The position numbers were made by a program, and so were the translations under genes. The notes beneath the pieces are model-generated. The model was not told the origin of the DNA, did not search any database, and saw only the letters and a program-made list of their open reading frames with translations. A DNA stretch of 64,000 bases from Serpens gallinarum (GTDB lineage: Bacteria > Pseudomonadota > Gammaproteobacteria > Pseudomonadales > Pseudomonadaceae), in NCBI RefSeq assembly GCF_014836765.1, contig NZ_JACSQG010000004.1:1-64000 (forward strand). The letters run 5' to 3'. Shown in pieces: positions 50,044-59,710 of the stretch (positions are counted from its first letter, which is position 1; the number at the start of each line of letters is the position of its first letter).

Positions 50044-50655
50044 CTAATAAGCGTATGAGGGCACGCCGCTGTGGAAGCGGAATTCTGTGTCTGGGCTTTC
50101 GATCAACTCGCGCTCCAGCTCGCGAAAGCGCAGGACCGACGCATCCACATCCGCTTGCTCACCGAAGGCGTAGGCGAACTTCAGGTAGTTCTGGAAATGC
50201 CGCGCTTCGGATTGCAGCAGCCCCGCATAGAACTTGCCCAATTCCTCATCCAAGTGCGGCACCAGCGCCTCGAAACGTTCGCAGCTGCGCGCCTCGATAT
50301 ACGCGCCGACGACCAGGGTATCGACCATCTTGTGCGGTTCGGACGTGCGCACGCCTTTGCGCAACGCCGAGGCATAGCGGCTCGCCGACACGGGGCGCAG
50401 ATTAATCTTGCGCTTCTTGATCAGGCGCAGAACCTGCTCGTGGTGTACCAGCTCCTCGCGGGCCAGGCGCGACATGTAATTGACCAGGTCCAGCCGGTCG
50501 TTGTAGCGGGCGATCAGGCTCAACGCCGTCGAAGCGGCCTTGAATTCGCAGTTCTTGTGATCAAGCAGGAGGACCTCCTGCTCCGTCAACGCGACGCTCA
50601 CCCAGGCTTCGGGCGTGCGGCAGCCCAGAAAGTCGTGAATTTCCGGCAAACTCAT
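50044..50655 (-). CDS. miaE: tRNA-(ms2io6A37) hydroxylase
   Basis: A 203-residue non-heme diiron monooxygenase of the ferritin-like fold. It hydroxylates the isopentenyl side chain of ms2i6A at position 37 of tRNAs reading UNN codons. Iron ligands are in LAREELVHHEQV (E-E-x2-H) and LQSEARHFQNY (E-x2-H), with further glutamates in helix 1 and in GAYIEARSCE. Length fits MiaE of Pseudomonas. It converges on lpxH. Confidence 0.92.
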   Translation of the reverse strand: MSLPEIHDFLGCRTPEAWVSVALTEQEVLLLDHKNCEFKAASTALSLIARYNDRLDLVNYMSRLAREELVHHEQVLRLIKKRKINLRPVSASRYASALRKGVRTSEPHKMVDTLVVGAYIEARSCERFEALVPHLDEELGKFYAGLLQSEARHFQNYLKFAYAFGEQADVDASVLRFRELERELIESPDTEFRFHSGVPSYAY

Positions 50656-50789
50656 GCCAGCCTCCCGGAATCCGCAAGGAAACGAGCCCGCAAAGGGGAT
50701 ACAGCGACAGATAACAGCATGAGTCTCGGCTCGGTTGCAGAAAACGGGGCATTATACGAGTGCCGGCCCGTGATAACAGGCCTGCGCAC

Positions 50790-50803
50790 TTGATATGAGT
50801 CAA
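50790..50803 (+). promoter_or_regulatory. ANR/FNR-type box before usp
   Basis: TTGATATGAGTCAA fits the ANR consensus TTGAT-N4-ATCAA with one change. Its centre lies about 41 bases before a start site predicted from the -10 element TAAAGT at 50825-50830, the geometry of a class II activated promoter. The P. aeruginosa homologue of this usp gene belongs to the Anr regulon, as far as I recall. Confidence 0.7.
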
Positions 50804-50867
50804 CGCGATTTATCGCACCCCGACTAAAGTGGAAGCTAATCAATTCCCGGTTTGAAGGAGCACACCT

Positions 50868-51734
50868 ATGCAAGCGATCCGCCGCATTCTGGTCATCGTC
50901 CAGCCCGAGCTGCCTGAGGCGCTTGCCCTCAAACGTGCCAAGTTGATCGCCGGCGTCACACAATCGCAGCTTCACCTGCTCATTTGTGCGGAGAGCAAAC
51001 AGGACCATTCCGCCCTGTTGGCAGAGCTGGGCGAGCAGCTAAAGGCTGAAGGCTACAGCGTCAGCACCCAGCAATACTGGAAGGAAAATCCGCACCAGAC
51101 CGTCATCGCCGTGCAGCAAGCCGAGGGTTGCGCACTGGTGATCAAGGAACATCAGCGCGACAGCCTGCTGAAAAAAGCCTTTCTGACGCCCGAGGACTGG
51201 AAGCTTCTCCGCTATTGCCCCTGCCCGGTGCTGATGGTGAAAACCGAAAAACCCTGGAGCGGACGTCCCGTATTGGCCGCCGTCGATGTGGGCAACTCCG
51301 ACAACGAACATCGCACGTTGCACAGCGGCATTGTCAGCCACGGCTTCGACATCGCCAGCCTGACCCAGGGCGAACTGTATGTCCTGAGCGCCCACCCCTC
51401 GCCAATGCTCTCCGCCGCCGATCCGACCTTCCAACTCAAGGAAACCATCGAGGCACGCTACCGGGAAGCCTGTAAGCAATTCCAGAAAGATTTCGAAATC
51501 GCTGACGATCACTTGTATGTCAAGGAAGGCCCGGCTGACGTACTGATTCCGAAAACCGCCCACAAGCTCGATGCCGCTGTGACCGTGATCGGCACCGTGG
51601 CGCGCACCGGACTGTCTGGCGCGCTGATGGGCAACACCGCCGAAGTGGTGCTGGATTCACTGGAAAGCGACGTACTGGTGCTCAAGCCGAATGACATCAT
51701 CGCGCACCTCGAAGAACTGCTCAGCAACCGCTAA
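50868..51734 (+). CDS. Tandem universal stress protein (UspA family)
   Basis: A 288-residue cytosolic protein with two UspA domains. The second carries VIGTVARTGLSGALMGNTAE, the nucleotide-binding signature. It corresponds by position to PA1789 in PAO1 (upstream of acnB). GAAGGAG precedes the ATG. An ANR-type box 65 bases upstream predicts induction at low oxygen. It is related in design to the usp at 9392. Confidence 0.9.
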   Translation: MQAIRRILVIVQPELPEALALKRAKLIAGVTQSQLHLLICAESKQDHSALLAELGEQLKAEGYSVSTQQYWKENPHQTVIAVQQAEGCALVIKEHQRDSLLKKAFLTPEDWKLLRYCPCPVLMVKTEKPWSGRPVLAAVDVGNSDNEHRTLHSGIVSHGFDIASLTQGELYVLSAHPSPMLSAADPTFQLKETIEARYREACKQFQKDFEIADDHLYVKEGPADVLIPKTAHKLDAAVTVIGTVARTGLSGALMGNTAEVVLDSLESDVLVLKPNDIIAHLEELLSNR

Positions 51735-51744
51735 AACGCCAACC

Positions 51745-51776
51745 AAAAAGGCCGCTCTTATGGAGCGGCTTTTTGT
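51745..51776. terminator. Terminator after usp, shared with convergent DUF1289 gene
   Basis: AAAAAG-G-CCGCTC and GAGCGGCTTTTT pair with a single bulged G around a TTATG loop; A and T tracts lie on both sides. Confidence 0.85.
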
Positions 51777-51814
51777 AACGCCAGGCGTACCCGTCGCAGG
51801 ACGGTTCACTTACG

Positions 51815-52276
51815 TCACAGAACCTCACGCCCTTTAGCGACCATGATTTGCTGGTAATGCGCTTCAGACAGGGCAAAAAACTCATTGTCGATGGCATCGC
51901 GCACATCGACCAGGCTCCAGTCGCGGAACTCCGGCAACAACGCCAGGCCATAGGCATCCAGGCGATTGATCAGGCGTGCGCCACGTGCGATTAATTGATA
52001 CGCCCAGCAATAGGGCGATTGCTCGGCCACGAAGCGAATCTGGCGTTGTTCCAGTTGCTGGCGCAGACGCGCCGCATCCAGGACTTGCAGCTTGCTGCGC
52101 ATCACATGAACCAGCAACGTCTCCAGGCGCAGCATGATTTCGTGCTTGCGCTCATCGTCATAGCCATTCCACTCCACCACTTCGTGGAGAAAGCGCTTGC
52201 ACCCACGGCACACCAGATCCCCATAGACGGTGGAGCAACGACCGATGCACGGAGTCTTGATGGGCGTTTTGGACAT
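51815..52276 (-). CDS. DUF1289 domain protein
   Basis: A 153-residue cytosolic protein. The N-terminal DUF1289 module (residues 1-50) has four cysteines in CIGRC and CRGCKR, a likely small metal or iron-sulfur site, followed by EVVEWNGYDDERK. The extra C-terminal part (about 60-150) is helical and makes it longer than plain DUF1289 proteins. By position it equals the PA1788 neighbour of acnB. Function unknown. Confidence 0.78.
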   Translation of the reverse strand: MSKTPIKTPCIGRCSTVYGDLVCRGCKRFLHEVVEWNGYDDERKHEIMLRLETLLVHVMRSKLQVLDAARLRQQLEQRQIRFVAEQSPYCWAYQLIARGARLINRLDAYGLALLPEFRDWSLVDVRDAIDNEFFALSEAHYQQIMVAKGREVL

Positions 52277-52362
52277 GACGAAACGAGCTGGAAAGTCGAA
52301 CAGGGCGGCATCTTAGCCCTTTGTCTAACCCCGGTCACCCCGCCTGCCCCATGCGTGCGGGC

Positions 52363-52391
52363 TTAACTTCGGACGCAATCTCCATTAGAAT
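52363..52391 (+). promoter_or_regulatory. Sigma-70 promoter candidate of acnB
   Basis: TTAACT (52363-52368), a 17-base spacer and TAGAAT (52386-52391). Transcription would start near 52399, giving a leader of about 270 bases before the acnB start. Confidence 0.6.
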
Positions 52392-52423
52392 CCACCCGCC
52401 TTTTTAGGCGCCAACGTCCGAGC

Positions 52424-52549
52424 GAAGCTGTTTTCAAAGCGTCACGAGCACAGTTGAGAATCCGAACGGGACGAAGTGGCGCAGACACTGCCCAGTGCCG
52501 GTAGCCCTACCCCTCGTCCCAATCGGCGTAAAACTTTGAAAACAGCTTC
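52424..52549 (+). ncRNA. Structured acnB leader element with nested inverted repeats
   Basis: The perfect 16-base pair GAAGCTGTTTTCAAAG (52424-52439) and CTTTGAAAACAGCTTC (52534-52549) encloses a second stem. In that stem CCGA (52462-52465) pairs with TCGG (52523-52526), and GGGACGA (52468-52474) with TCGTCCC (52514-52520). A small hairpin (CACT/AGTG, 52486-52497) lies inside. If transcribed it folds into a long branched rod between the acnB promoter and the start codon. I know no named family that fits; a small inverted-repeat transposable relic (MITE) with 16-base ends is the alternative. Confidence 0.55.
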
Positions 52550-52667
52550 TTGAGGGGGAATTTTCGCAGTCATGGCGAAGCCGCCCATAACGCGGCAGAG
52601 CGCATGGCGCGACGATTCTCAGGAAAAGTGTCCCGCCCTCGATGGGACCACTGATGAGGTAATAACT

Positions 52668-55277
52668 GTGCTTGAAGCTTACCGCAAACACGTAGCAGAG
52701 CGTGCCGCCCAGGGTATCGTGCCCCAGCCGCTAAACGCCGAACAAACCGCAGGCCTGATCGAGCTGCTGAAGAACCCACCGGCCGGCGAAGAAGCCTTCC
52801 TGGTCGACCTGATCACCAACCGTGTTCCCGCGGGCGTTGACGAAGCCGCCTACGTCAAGGCCGGTTTCCTTTCCGCTATTGCCAAGGGCGAAGCCTCCTC
52901 TCCGCTGATCAACAAGCAACGCGCCGTTGAACTGCTGGGCACCATGCAGGGCGGCTACAACATCGCCACTTTGGTCGAGCTGCTGGACGATGCCGAGCTG
53001 TCCGCCGTGACCGCTGAGCAACTCAAGCACACCCTGCTGATGTTCGACGCCTTCCACGACGTCGCCGAAAAAGCCAAGGCCGGCAATGCCAACGCCAAGG
53101 CCGTGCTGCAGTCCTGGGCTGACGGCGAGTGGTTCCAGAAGCGCCCGGCGCTGGCTGAAAAGATCACCCTGTCCGTCTTCAAGGTCACCGGCGAAACCAA
53201 CACCGACGACCTGTCCCCGGCTCCGGATGCCTGGTCGCGCCCGGACATCCCGCTGCACGCCCTGGCCATGCTGAAGATGGCCCGCGACGGCATCAACCCG
53301 GACGTTCCCGGCTCGGTCGGTCCGATCAAGCAGATGGAGGCACTGAAGGCCAAGGGCTTCCCGGTTGCCTACGTCGGTGACGTGGTCGGTACCGGTTCGT
53401 CCCGCAAGTCTGCCACCAACTCCGTGCTGTGGTTCTTCGGCGACGACATCCCGAACGTGCCGAACAAGCGCGCAGGTGGCTTCTGCTTCGGCACCAAGAT
53501 CGCCCCGATCTTCTACAACACCATGGAAGACGCCGGCGCTCTGCCGATCGAGTTCGATTGCTCCAACCTGGCCATGGGCGACGTCATCGACGTGTACCCC
53601 TACAAGGGCGAAGTGCGCCGCCACGGCAGCGACGAGCTGGTCACCACCTTCGAACTGAAGACCGACGTGCTGCTGGACGAAGTTCGCGCTGGCGGTCGTA
53701 TCCCGCTGATCATCGGTCGCGGCCTGACCGACAAGGCTCGCGCCGAACTGGGCCTCGGCCCGGCCAACCTGTTCAAACTGCCGGTCGCTCCGGCTGACAG
53801 CGGCAAGGGTTTCACCCTGGCCCAGAAGATGGTTGGTCGCGCCTGCGGTTTGCCGGAAGGCAAGGGCGTACGTCCGGGCACTTATTGCGAACCGAAGATG
53901 ACCACTGTCGGTTCCCAGGACACCACCGGCCCGATGACCCGCGACGAGCTGAAAGACCTGGCGTGCCTGGGCTTCTCCGCTGACCTGGTGATGCAGTCCT
54001 TCTGCCACACCGCCGCCTATCCGAAGCCGATCGACGTCACCACCCACCACACCCTGCCGGACTTCATCAAGAACCGTGGCGGCGTGTCCCTGCGTCCCGG
54101 CGACGGCATCATCCACAGCTGGCTGAACCGCATGCTGCTGCCCGACACCGTCGGCACCGGTGGCGACTCGCACACCCGCTTCCCGATGGGCATCTCCTTC
54201 CCGGCCGGTTCCGGCCTGGTGGCCTTCGCCGCCGCCACCGGCGTCATGCCGCTGGACATGCCGGAATCCGTACTGGTGCGTTTCAAAGGCGAAATGCAAC
54301 CGGGCATCACCCTGCGTGACCTGGTCCATGCCATCCCCTACTACGCCATTCAGGAAGGCATGCTGACGGTCGAGAAGAAGGGCAAGAAGAACATCTTCTC
54401 CGGCCGCATCCTGGAAATCGAAGGCCTGAACAACCTGACCGTTGAACAAGCCTTCGAACTGTCCGACGCCTCCGCCGAGCGTTCGGCTGCCGGTTGCACC
54501 ATCAAGCTGCCGGAAGAGGCCATCGCCGAGTACCTGAAGTCCAACATCACCCTGCTGCGCTGGATGATCAGCGAAGGCTACGGCGATGCCCGCACCCTGG
54601 AGCGTCGCGCCCAGGCGATGGAAGCCTGGCTGGCCAAGCCGCAGCTGCTGGAAGCCGACAAGGACGCCGAATACGCTGCCGTGATCGAAATCGATCTGGC
54701 CGACGTGAAGGAGCCGGTTCTCTGCGCCCCGAACGATCCGGACGACGCCCGTCTGCTCTCCAGCGTTGCTGGCGAGAAGATCGACGAAGTGTTCATCGGT
54801 TCGTGCATGACCAACATCGGTCACTTCCGCGCCGCCGGCAAGCTGCTGGAAAAGGTCAAGGGCGGCATTCCGACCCGTCTGTGGCTGGCTCCGCCAACCA
54901 AGATGGATGCTCACCAGTTGACCGAAGAAGGCTACTACGGCATCTACGGCAAGGCTGGCGCGCGCATGGAAATGCCGGGCTGCTCGCTGTGCATGGGTAA
55001 CCAGGCACGTGTCCAGACCGGTTCGACCGTGGTGTCCACCTCGACCCGTAACTTCCCGAACCGCCTGGGTGATGCGACTAACGTGTACCTGGCGTCTGCC
55101 GAGCTGGCTGCGGTCTCCTCGATCATCGGCAAGCTGCCGACTGTCGAAGAGTACATGGCCTACGCCAAGGACATCGACAGCATGGCTGCCGATGTCTACC
55201 GCTACCTGAGCTTCGACCAGATCGCCGAGTTCCGCGAAGCCGCTGCGAACGCCCAGATCCCGGTCGTTCAAGCCTAA
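52668..55277 (+). CDS. acnB: Aconitate hydratase B
   Basis: An 869-residue [4Fe-4S] aconitase B, the main TCA-cycle aconitase, which converts citrate to isocitrate and also acts on 2-methylaconitate. The HEAT-like N-terminal domain (about 1-160) is typical of AcnB. The cluster ligands are in the C-terminal half, with [10 protein letters not shown] and [10 protein letters not shown] visible. The start is GTG 52668 with GAGGT upstream and the sequence [20 protein letters not shown]. An ATG at 52572 in frame would add 32 residues unlike any AcnB. Codon use is the most biased in the window, as expected for a highly expressed gene. Confidence 0.96.
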   Translation: MLEAYRKHVAERAAQGIVPQPLNAEQTAGLIELLKNPPAGEEAFLVDLITNRVPAGVDEAAYVKAGFLSAIAKGEASSPLINKQRAVELLGTMQGGYNIATLVELLDDAELSAVTAEQLKHTLLMFDAFHDVAEKAKAGNANAKAVLQSWADGEWFQKRPALAEKITLSVFKVTGETNTDDLSPAPDAWSRPDIPLHALAMLKMARDGINPDVPGSVGPIKQMEALKAKGFPVAYVGDVVGTGSSRKSATNSVLWFFGDDIPNVPNKRAGGFCFGTKIAPIFYNTMEDAGALPIEFDCSNLAMGDVIDVYPYKGEVRRHGSDELVTTFELKTDVLLDEVRAGGRIPLIIGRGLTDKARAELGLGPANLFKLPVAPADSGKGFTLAQKMVGRACGLPEGKGVRPGTYCEPKMTTVGSQDTTGPMTRDELKDLACLGFSADLVMQSFCHTAAYPKPIDVTTHHTLPDFIKNRGGVSLRPGDGIIHSWLNRMLLPDTVGTGGDSHTRFPMGISFPAGSGLVAFAAATGVMPLDMPESVLVRFKGEMQPGITLRDLVHAIPYYAIQEGMLTVEKKGKKNIFSGRILEIEGLNNLTVEQAFELSDASAERSAAGCTIKLPEEAIAEYLKSNITLLRWMISEGYGDARTLERRAQAMEAWLAKPQLLEADKDAEYAAVIEIDLADVKEPVLCAPNDPDDARLLSSVAGEKIDEVFIGSCMTNIGHFRAAGKLLEKVKGGIPTRLWLAPPTKMDAHQLTEEGYYGIYGKAGARMEMPGCSLCMGNQARVQTGSTVVSTSTRNFPNRLGDATNVYLASAELAAVSSIIGKLPTVEEYMAYAKDIDSMAADVYRYLSFDQIAEFREAAANAQIPVVQA

Positions 55278-55294
55278 GCGTCATCGGTAAACGA

Positions 55295-55323
55295 AAAGCC
55301 CCGCCTTGTGCGGGGCTTTTTCG
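55295..55323. terminator. acnB terminator
   Basis: AAAAGCCCCGC (55295-55305) and GCGGGGCTTTT (55310-55320) with a short CTTG loop, followed by T. A strong Rho-independent terminator. Confidence 0.92.
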
Positions 55324-55423
55324 TTTCCGGCACGTCTGGTCATTTTGTCGGGAGCATCTGGCGCCTTCGCTTGTCATTACCTTGTACGCCGATTTGGCGG
55401 ATCAACGACAAGAGAGGTAGATC

Positions 55424-55633
55424 ATGAAGCACTGGATCATAGCCGCATGCTGCGTGCTGGGCCTTGCCGGCTGCGCCAGCGACTACATCATTGCCACCAA
55501 CGATGGACAGATGCTCGACAGCCGCGACAAGCCCAGGCTGGACGATGACACCGGCCTGCTCGAATACAAGGATGAGGAAGGGCGCACCAAGCAGATTCCG
55601 CAGTCGCATGTCCGGCAGATCATCCAGCGCTGA
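55424..55633 (+). CDS. YgdI/YgdR-family small lipoprotein
   Basis: A 69-residue lipoprotein. The type II signal peptide has lipobox LAGC at about 14-17 and the mature part carries the YgdI/YgdR fold marks DYIIATNDGQML and a closing QIPQSHVRQI. It should be anchored in the envelope; function unknown, although the family is common and abundant in enterobacteria and Pseudomonas. AGAGAGGT precedes ATG 55424. Confidence 0.85.
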   Translation: MKHWIIAACCVLGLAGCASDYIIATNDGQMLDSRDKPRLDDDTGLLEYKDEEGRTKQIPQSHVRQIIQR

Positions 55634-55855
55634 CGCTATCTGTCCGCCTTACATTCATGAGACCTGCCTGCCGCTGTTGTTCGGCCTGCAACGGGCCACT
55701 GGCGGGCAGAGCTTTCAATCCCTTGGCATAGCCCTTGCCTGACTTCATTCACGACTTGTTACGCTCAACGAACTTTCCTGCTGGCAACCGCTTCATCGAA
55801 GGCGGACGCCCGAGTGAGTCGGTCTGAGCGCATCGACACGCACCAGGATGAAGCC

Positions 55856-56491
55856 ATGATGAACAATTCCCGTTACCCGCTGCCCCCAAAAGAGGCGGCA
55901 GCCCACCCACTGCGCATCCTGCTGATCAATGACACCGCAAAAAAAATCGGTCGCCTGAAAAGCGCCCTGCTGAAGGCGGGCTTCGCGGTTATCGACGAGC
56001 CGGGGTCGAGTCTCAATCTGCCTGAGCGTGTGGCGGCAGTACGCCCCGATGTGGTGTTGATCGACAGCGAATCCCCGGGGCGCGACGTGCTGGAGCACAT
56101 CGTCCAGGTCACCCGCGAGCAGCCCCGGCCGATTGTCATGTTCACCGACGAGCACGATCCGGACGTAATGCGCCGCGCCATCCGCTCCGGGGTCAGTGCC
56201 TATATCGTCGAAGGTATCCAGGCCGAGCGCCTGCAACCCATTCTTGATGTGGCCATGGTCCGGTTTGAGAGCGAACAGGCATTGCGGGCCGAATTACAGG
56301 CTCGCGAGGCGCAACTGGCAGAACGCAAGCGTATCGAGTTGGCCAAAGGCCTGCTGATGAAGATGAAGCAGTGCAATGAAGAAGAGGCCTATACCCTGAT
56401 GCGTCGCCAGGCCATGGGGCGGCAGCAGAAGCTGATCCAGGTGGCCGAACAGGTCATCGCCATGAGCGAACTGCTGGGTTCCGAGGGCTAA
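55856..56491 (+). CDS. nasT: ANTAR-domain antitermination regulator (NasT type)
   Basis: A 211-residue RNA-binding regulator. The receiver-like domain (about 20-140) begins [20 protein letters not shown], the usual NasT opening in which the first acidic residue is Asn. The C-terminal ANTAR domain (about 150-205) has [37 protein letters not shown] and VAEQVI. NasT binds twin-hairpin leaders of nitrate assimilation genes and prevents early termination. ATG 55856 has AGGA upstream; GTG 55814 is less likely. The usual partner NasS is not encoded beside it. A fitting RNA target lies upstream of nrtA at 59621-59710. Confidence 0.88.
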   Translation: MMNNSRYPLPPKEAAAHPLRILLINDTAKKIGRLKSALLKAGFAVIDEPGSSLNLPERVAAVRPDVVLIDSESPGRDVLEHIVQVTREQPRPIVMFTDEHDPDVMRRAIRSGVSAYIVEGIQAERLQPILDVAMVRFESEQALRAELQAREAQLAERKRIELAKGLLMKMKQCNEEEAYTLMRRQAMGRQQKLIQVAEQVIAMSELLGSEG

Positions 56492-56594
56492 CCCTGGAGT
56501 TTCGATCCCCTCACCCTGCCTCGGGCATCCAGAACCAAACAGCCTGCTCTGGAGTCTGCCACTGAAGGGAAAACCACTTTTCCCGGAGGCGCGC

Positions 56595-57926
56595 ATGTCC
56601 TCTTATCGCCTGTTTCTGTCCAGTCTGCTTGTTCTGAGCCTCAGTGCCTGCAGCGAACACGCTCTGCTACCTGTCGAAGCAGGCTACGGACCCGATCCTG
56701 CACTGCCCCAACCCAACAAGACACTGATTCCAACCGTCAACGTGGCCACCGCCGTGGGCTGGCCGGAGAATGGCCGGCCTTCACCCGCTGCAGGCCTTGT
56801 CGTACACGCTTTCGCGAGGGGTTTGGATCATCCCCGCTGGCTGTATGTACTGCCCAATGGCGATGTCCTGGTGGCGGAGACCAACGCGCCGCCCAAGCCC
56901 GGGAAAAAGAAAAGCATCAAGTCCTGGTTCACCGACAAGGCAATGGAACGAGCCGGCGCCGGCGTCCCCAGTGCCAACCGGATCAGTCTGCTGCGCGACA
57001 GCGATCGGGATGGCGTAGCCGATGTGCAGACGCCTTTTCTGGAGAATCTCAACTCGCCCTTCGGCATCGCGCTGGTCGGCGATCAGCTGTACGTGGCCAA
57101 CACGGACGCGGTGGTACGGTTTCCCTATCGTGCAGGCCAGACCCGCATAAATGTGCAGGGCGAGAAAGTGATGGACCTGCCAGGCGGACCGATCAACCAT
57201 CACTGGACCAAGAATCTGATCGCCAGCCCGGACGGTCGCAAGCTCTATGTCACCAGCGGCTCCAACAGCAATGTGGGCGAAAACGGCATGGAAAACGAAG
57301 AAGGTCGGGCGGCGATCTGGGAGTACGATCTTGCTTCGGGACAGTCGCGTATTTTTGCGTCAGGTCTGCGCAACCCCAACGGTCTGGATTGGGAACCGCA
57401 CACCGGCGCCCTGTGGACCGCCGTAAACGAGCGCGATGAAATCGGCAGCGATCTGGTGCCGGACTACGTCACCTCGGTGCAGGAAGGCGGCTTCTACGGG
57501 TGGCCTTACAGCTACTACGGCCAGCACGTCGACGCGCGCGTCACACCACCGCGTCCGGACCTGGTCGCCAAGGCGCTGGTGCCGGATTACGCACTCGGCG
57601 CCCACACCGCCTCGCTGGGCATCAGCTTTGCCGAGCGCAGCGCCCTGCCCCGGTTCAACGAAGGGCTGTTCGTGGCCCAGCACGGCTCCTGGAACCGCAA
57701 ACCGCACAGCGGCTATAAAGTGATATTCATTCCCTTCGCCAATGGCAAACCCAACGGCCAGCCCATCGATGTACTGACCGGTTTCCTCAACGAGAAACAA
57801 GAAGCCATGGGGCGGCCCGTGGATGTAGCCCTGGATAGCCAAGGTGCGCTGCTGGTCACCGATGACGTCGGCAATACCGTGTGGCGGGTCAGCCCGCAAA
57901 CCGGCGGCGCAGCAGCCAGTCCATAG
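56595..57926 (+). CDS. Sorbosone dehydrogenase-like beta-propeller lipoprotein
   Basis: A 443-residue protein of the soluble glucose/sorbosone dehydrogenase fold. A signal peptide with lipobox LSAC at about 16-19 predicts a periplasm-facing lipoprotein. The propeller has repeated blade marks: [56 protein letters not shown] and [19 protein letters not shown]. Family members oxidise aldoses or aldoses-like substrates with PQQ, but many copies have no known substrate. CGGAGG precedes ATG 56595. It stands alone between nasT and the aminotransferase. Confidence 0.86.
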   Translation: MSSYRLFLSSLLVLSLSACSEHALLPVEAGYGPDPALPQPNKTLIPTVNVATAVGWPENGRPSPAAGLVVHAFARGLDHPRWLYVLPNGDVLVAETNAPPKPGKKKSIKSWFTDKAMERAGAGVPSANRISLLRDSDRDGVADVQTPFLENLNSPFGIALVGDQLYVANTDAVVRFPYRAGQTRINVQGEKVMDLPGGPINHHWTKNLIASPDGRKLYVTSGSNSNVGENGMENEEGRAAIWEYDLASGQSRIFASGLRNPNGLDWEPHTGALWTAVNERDEIGSDLVPDYVTSVQEGGFYGWPYSYYGQHVDARVTPPRPDLVAKALVPDYALGAHTASLGISFAERSALPRFNEGLFVAQHGSWNRKPHSGYKVIFIPFANGKPNGQPIDVLTGFLNEKQEAMGRPVDVALDSQGALLVTDDVGNTVWRVSPQTGGAAASP

Positions 57927-58137
57927 TTCGACCCCCACCAGCAGCGCATACGTTCATGGAGGGCGAGGCCGCCAGCAGCGCCACAATCGGAGGCGGTAAG
58001 CTCGGCTCTCATAATCGCCAACCTGCAGAGGCGGAGCTTGCGGCCTGTCGCTTATTCGGCGTATGTTCTGCGCCTGGCCAGCGTACTGGCCAACGTCGCT
58101 CGGACGGTTCCGGGCGCTTACGTACTTCGAGGAAAGC

Positions 58138-59370
58138 ATGTCTGACAAGGCACCGCGCCGCTTTGCGCGCATCGATCGTCTCCCCCCCTACGTGTTCAAC
58201 ATCACCGCCGAATTGAAGATGGCAGCCCGCCGCCGTGGCGAGGACATCATCGACTTCAGCATGGGTAACCCGGACGGCGCCACGCCACCGCACATCGTGG
58301 AAAAAATGGTCCAGGTCGCCCAGCGCGAGGACACCCACGGTTACTCCACCTCCCGCGGTATTCCACGCCTGCGCCGCGCCATCTCGCACTGGTACAGGGA
58401 TCGCTACGCCGTGGAGATCGACCCGGAAAGCGAAGCCATTGTCACCATCGGCTCCAAGGAAGGCCTGGCGCACCTGATGCTGGCAACTCTGGACCAGGGC
58501 GACACCGTGCTGGTGCCCAACCCCAGTTATCCGATCCATATCTACGGCGCGGTGATTGCTGGCGCCCAGGTGCGCTCGGTGCCGCTGATCCCGGGCGTGG
58601 ATTTCTTCGCCGAATTGGAGCGGGCGATCCGCGAGTCGATTCCCAAGCCGAAGATGATCATCATCGGCTTTCCCTCCAACCCCACGGCCCAGTGCGTGGA
58701 ATTGGATTTCTTCGAACGCGTGGTGGCGCTGGCCAAGCAGTACGACATTCTTGTGGTGCACGACCTGGCCTACGCCGACATCGTCTACGACGGCTGGAAG
58801 GCGCCCTCGATCATGCAGGTTCCCGGTGCGAAGGACGTGGCGGTGGAATTTTTCACCCTGTCCAAGAGCTACAACATGGCGGGCTGGCGCATCGGCTTCA
58901 TGGTCGGCAACCCCGAGCTGGTCAGCGCGCTGGCGCGCATCAAGAGCTACCATGACTATGGCACCTTTACCCCGCTGCAAGTCGCCGCCATCGCCGCGCT
59001 GGAAGGCGACCAGCAATGCGTGCGCGACATCGCCGAGCAGTACAAGCAGCGCCGCGATGTGATCGTCAAAGGCCTGCACGAAGCCGGCTGGATGGTCGAG
59101 AACCCCAAGGCCTCGATGTATATCTGGGCGAAGATTCCTGAACCTTATGCTCACCTGGGCTCGCTGGAGTTCGCCAAGAAGCTGCTGGCTGAAGCCAAGG
59201 TGTCGGTCTCGCCGGGGATCGGCTTTGGCGACTATGGTGACGACCATGTGCGCTTCGCCTTGATCGAGAATCAGGATCGCATCCGCCAGGCAGTGCGTGG
59301 CATCAAGGCGATGTTCCGCGCTGATGGCCTAGTTACTCCTCCCGCCAAGGCCCGCAAAGCCGAGGCCTGA
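58138..59370 (+). CDS. alaC: Alanine-type aminotransferase (AlaC-like)
   Basis: A 410-residue class I/II PLP-dependent aminotransferase. The PLP lysine is in FFTLSKSYNMAGWRIGF (about 240). The family opening PPYVFNITAELKMAARRRGEDIIDFSMGNPDG is that of AlaC (formerly YfdZ), which makes alanine from pyruvate and glutamate. FPSNPTAQCV and the C-terminal arginine region FGDYGDDHVRFALIEN bind substrate and phosphate. GAGGAAAG precedes ATG 58138; an earlier in-frame start at 58063 lacks such a site. In several Pseudomonas this gene lies upstream of homoserine dehydrogenase; here it precedes the nitrate transporter. Confidence 0.9.
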   Translation: MSDKAPRRFARIDRLPPYVFNITAELKMAARRRGEDIIDFSMGNPDGATPPHIVEKMVQVAQREDTHGYSTSRGIPRLRRAISHWYRDRYAVEIDPESEAIVTIGSKEGLAHLMLATLDQGDTVLVPNPSYPIHIYGAVIAGAQVRSVPLIPGVDFFAELERAIRESIPKPKMIIIGFPSNPTAQCVELDFFERVVALAKQYDILVVHDLAYADIVYDGWKAPSIMQVPGAKDVAVEFFTLSKSYNMAGWRIGFMVGNPELVSALARIKSYHDYGTFTPLQVAAIAALEGDQQCVRDIAEQYKQRRDVIVKGLHEAGWMVENPKASMYIWAKIPEPYAHLGSLEFAKKLLAEAKVSVSPGIGFGDYGDDHVRFALIENQDRIRQAVRGIKAMFRADGLVTPPAKARKAEA

Positions 59371-59463
59371 TTCGCATCTGCCTGAACTGTGGGGCCGTCC
59401 CCATAAGTTAGCTAAGCCACCGCAGCCGAGAGCGGCCTCGAACTTGTGAGTCGCTCGCCGGCA

Positions 59464-59480
59464 TGCGCTGCTCTGGCGCA
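59464..59480. promoter_or_regulatory. Possible NtrC-like site
   Basis: TGCGC and GCGCA form an inverted repeat seven bases apart, about 105 bases upstream of the nrtA sigma-54 promoter. NtrC sites (TGCAC-N7-GTGCA) are similar and are found at such distances. Two central mismatches make this a weak call. Confidence 0.3.
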
Positions 59481-59583
59481 GGGCGCCTTCTGCGCCGCAC
59501 AACCACAAGGCATTTACCTGCCCCCACTCACAAAGAAAATCTCAACCCTTTGTTTTAAAAGCTTTTTATAAGAAAAGAAAAAT

Positions 59584-59599
59584 TGGCAAGCCCTTTGCT
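59584..59599 (+). promoter_or_regulatory. Sigma-54 promoter of nrtABD
   Basis: TGGCAAGCCCTTTGCT fits the -24/-12 consensus: GG and GC are exactly ten bases apart, with only the C of TGGCAC changed. The start site would be near 59611, ten bases ahead of the first leader hairpin. Nitrogen control through NtrC is expected for such a promoter. Confidence 0.75.
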
Positions 59600-59620
59600 T
59601 TATGGAACATAACTTCGCAT

Positions 59621-59710
59621 AGCACGCCAACGGCGGCGGGCTGCGCTTCACGAACAACGGCGTTCGTCAGACCGACCTCTTTGGAGGAACCGTCTGGCAC
59701 GCCGTTTTTT
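59621..59710 (+). promoter_or_regulatory. ANTAR-type antitermination leader of nrtA
   Basis: Hairpin P1 (59621-59642) has a stem of seven pairs with one mismatch and loop AACGGC. Hairpin P2 (59650-59667) has a perfect 6-base stem (ACGAAC/GTTCGT) and the same loop AACGGC. Both loops carry A at position 1 and G at position 4, the rule for ANTAR targets. A terminator (59656-59710) has the 8-base pair AACGGCGT (59656-59663) with ACGCCGTT (59699-59706), then CAGAC with GTCTG, and ends in T6. Its 5' arm uses the P2 loop and 3' strand, so P2 and the terminator exclude each other. The expected regulator is the NasT-like protein at 55856. Confidence 0.85.

Noticed and set aside
52572-52667. N-terminal extension of AcnB from ATG 52572
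   Set aside because: The added 32 residues do not resemble AcnB proteins; GTG 52668 with a ribosome site gives the usual 869 residues.
52731-55271. 846-codon open frame antisense to acnB
   Set aside because: It is a product of strong GC-rich codon bias in acnB; the translation has no recognisable family and is rich in low-complexity V/G/Q/H typical of shadow frames.
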